64,000 nt of DNA, from NCBI GenBank assembly GCA_914767715.1, contig OU612065.1, forward strand, positions 310,001 through 374,000, given 5' to 3'. Shown one piece after another: positions 61,759-64,000 of this stretch. The notes beneath the pieces are model-generated. The model made no database searches. It saw only the letters and a list, made by a program, of their open reading frames with translations, and was not told the origin of the DNA. The position numbers were made by a program, and so were the translations under genes. The stretch's first letter is position 1. The number at the start of each line of letters is the position of its first letter. The DNA is from Membranipora membranacea. Its lineage: Eukaryota; Bryozoa; Gymnolaemata; Cheilostomatida; Membraniporidae.

Positions 61759-62430
61759 TGAAGGATCTGTTCTCAGAACAGACTATCTCAGATTTAGAGT
61801 CCTGTTTGCATACGAGTTAATCTTCCTTGAACCCGCACACTGGCCCTACTATCACAGGAATATGCGTTATAGAACAATGGTGTTATTTTTGTAGTTAATG
61901 TGAGACTGAGATTGCACCACAATATGAAAGACTGTCACGTGACAACACCTAAGAATGTATTATGCGCTAATCTACATTATAATTCATAGTCTGTATTATA
62001 AAAATATGGTCCTAGAAAAGGACACAATATAGGAGAATAAAAATGATTTATTATGAGATGCAAGCATGGGACACAAATATTGAAGGAACAATGTTGACTG
62101 GTAACTTTGAATTGCTGGACAGGCTGAACAGAGCGGAACTGCTGAACAGAATTTCTCTGACTAAAACAATCTTTTCTTCGGTTGACTATCACTGCTCATA
62201 CACAGTCCTTCTAACCAAATGATTTAATGATCATAATGAGTGACTAAGTTTCTTTTGGCACCTAATATAACTGATTTGGGGCAAGCAAATGAAGCAATCC
62301 ATGTGCCGATTCTGACCAAATCTGATGGTGTTCAGCAAACCAGAAACATTATCCAGTACAACTGTCCATCCTGCCAGTTTGTTGTAGGGCTGACGAAAAA
62401 TTTGCTGTAAATAAAACTTAATATAAGGAA
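61759..62430. other. Upstream region of the F-box gene
   Basis: Presumed promoter and intergenic DNA. No gene or repeat was recognised. Confidence 0.4.
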
Positions 62431-62439
62431 AAGATGGAC

Positions 62440-62930
62440 AAGATGGAGATAGCAAATTTATAATCTCCTACGCCTGCCCTGCATGGTATAATCTACTATC
62501 AGACACCGATAAAACACGACTCGAGAGGATCCAGCGCTCTGCTACTCGGATTGTGCTGCCATTCTCTGACAACTACGAGCAGAGGCTGGACCATCTAGCA
62601 CTGCCACCCATCACAACATTCCTGCACACCACTTGCAGTGAACATTTCACTAGAATAGCTGACAACGATAATCACCCCTTGAACTCTCGTATTAAAATAA
62701 ACACAAACAGAACATCTGCTCGTAGAGCAAAAATAGATAAATATAGGCCATCCAAGTGTAGAACAACCAAAAGACAAAATACCTTTTTTGAATTTTATAT
62801 GCGATTTTTTAACTAATGCAGCTCAGACTTTATTTTTATTTTTCCATGTATGTGCTGTACATTCGATGCTATCAACCTATCACAGGATGGATATTAGAAT
62901 TTAGGCAATAAACAAACTTCAACTTCAAAC
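62440..62930 (+). mobile_element. 3' fragment of a LINE retrotransposon
   Basis: An open frame from about 62457 to 62816 reads FIISYACPAWYNLLSDTDKT, RLERIQRSATRIVLP and HPLNSRIK, the usual order of the C-terminal end of non-LTR reverse transcriptases (YACPVW, LExIQKRAxRII, HPL). It ends at TAA, followed by a short 3' UTR and an ACTTCAAACTTC-type tail near 62925. The 5' part is missing, as in ordinary 5'-truncated LINE insertions. Unlike the remnant in NOMO intron 1, this piece is still open for about 120 codons. Confidence 0.7.
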
Positions 62931-64000
62931 TTCTTAAAAGAATAAATTAATCAGCATAATATAAGGGGTTGTCTACGCATGTGCAAATTTAGTCACATAA
63001 AGAATCAAACAAATAGTAGTCTGAGAAATCCTGTTCAGCTGTTTCGTTCGGTTCAACCTGTTCACCTATTTACAGTTACCGCAGGTTGACTATAATAGCT
63101 TAATGTTTTACACAGTTGAAACAGTTTGTCATATCAGTTATAAGTGCCCGATGAATCTGTCGCATAAAACCATAGACAATTCACTAAAACACTGCAGTCA
63201 GATATGACAATGACTATTATATAAACTAACTCCAGGCCATCATGGAATACCCAAACGGACGATTGAGAGGTAAATTCTGTGATTGCGATAATTGCTCCTA
63301 TTTATTCACCTTAAGATGACAGCAGAGGTGATTACTATTGACCTCTGACCTTCAGATAAACCAGACTTCATCAACACCACAATAAACTTCCTCTGGAAAT
63401 AACACTTTATTTTAAAAGCTGTAAGTAAGAAAAAAAAAAGTTGAATTTTTGAGAACTGTGTTATGCGTTTATACAATGAAGAGGGAGTTCATTGGTTTAT
63501 ATAACATAGTCATATATATAGTCATTATTTGTGTAAATCTTTTATAGATTTCACGGTGTGAATCTCGGTAAAACTCAACAATAAATGGTATAAATTGTAC
63601 GACAAAAGTCCAAGTTCCATCAGTAAAAATCCCAAGTCACATTATCCACTAAACTGAAAGCCTAACGATAGGGAATCGTTAAAGCAAGAGTCTGGGGGCT
63701 CAGACTAGGGGGGGGGGGGAAAGGGGTGCAACAGTCACCATAATGGACCTTTTTACATACATAATGATGCTTTTGGGCTTTCATCTCTTTTTATCAATAT
63801 CAGGATGGCCATATTTATGTATGTATGTCATGTAAATCTACCATAGATTATAGACGGGATAACTCTTCATTCTGGTCATTGACTAAATCAGGGTAACTTG
63901 AGGATGGAGAGCGATGAGCTATTTCCTATCTGTTTGTCATGCATGCTCTCAGGCGGAGGTGGGAGTTTGATACAACAGCCAGATTACTGATACAGCATGA
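62931..64000. other. Right-end region, no gene seen
   Basis: AT-rich, with A-runs near 63428 and a poly-G tract at about 63708-63719 next to TCTGGGGGCTCAGACTAG. The inverse of that string (CTAGTCTGAGCCCCCAGA-like) occurs near 47753, so it may mark a dispersed repeat. No coding exon was recognised. Confidence 0.45.

Overview
The window is animal nuclear DNA, most likely from an invertebrate. It is AT-rich and intron-rich, with GT-AG introns, AATAAA signals and many minisatellites and inverted-repeat transposons. All gene models were assembled by eye from protein similarity, splice signals and reading-frame phase. Nothing was searched or aligned by computer, and no species is claimed.

Layout. 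At 440-1656 (+) are the last two exons of a SAXO/FAM154-like axonemal microtubule-stabiliser gene. At 2410-13690 (+) is a complete nine-exon mitochondrial-clan cytochrome P450 (528 aa, all hallmark motifs). At 15605-17860 (+) is a four-coding-exon ETS-domain transcription factor (484 aa) with a non-coding first exon ending at 15298. At 19557-57917 (-), converging on the ETS gene, is a 26-exon NOMO (nodal modulator) gene covering 1,135 aa; only the short C-terminal tail exon was not found. At 59110-61758 (-) is a short F-box gene with no visible leucine-rich repeats. The right end (about 62-64 kb) holds a LINE 3' fragment and otherwise nothing recognised.

The genes are ordinary animal housekeeping, metabolic or regulatory genes and do not form an operon or pathway. 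The unusual content lies in the introns. Four NOMO exon boundaries are copied inside tandem repeats that carry the splice site and a few exon bases (exons 11, 12, 13 and 20). NOMO intron 10 holds a near-perfect inverted repeat with 334-bp arms, each carrying a Tc1/mariner-type DWPYSPDL motif and ending in TA. P450 intron 3 holds a nested 2-kb inverted-repeat element with two opposed tRNA-like (pol III) segments, an 80-bp perfect palindrome and a long ATCT array. A 512-514-bp MITE family is present twice. Most long open frames in the window are stop-free minisatellites, not genes.
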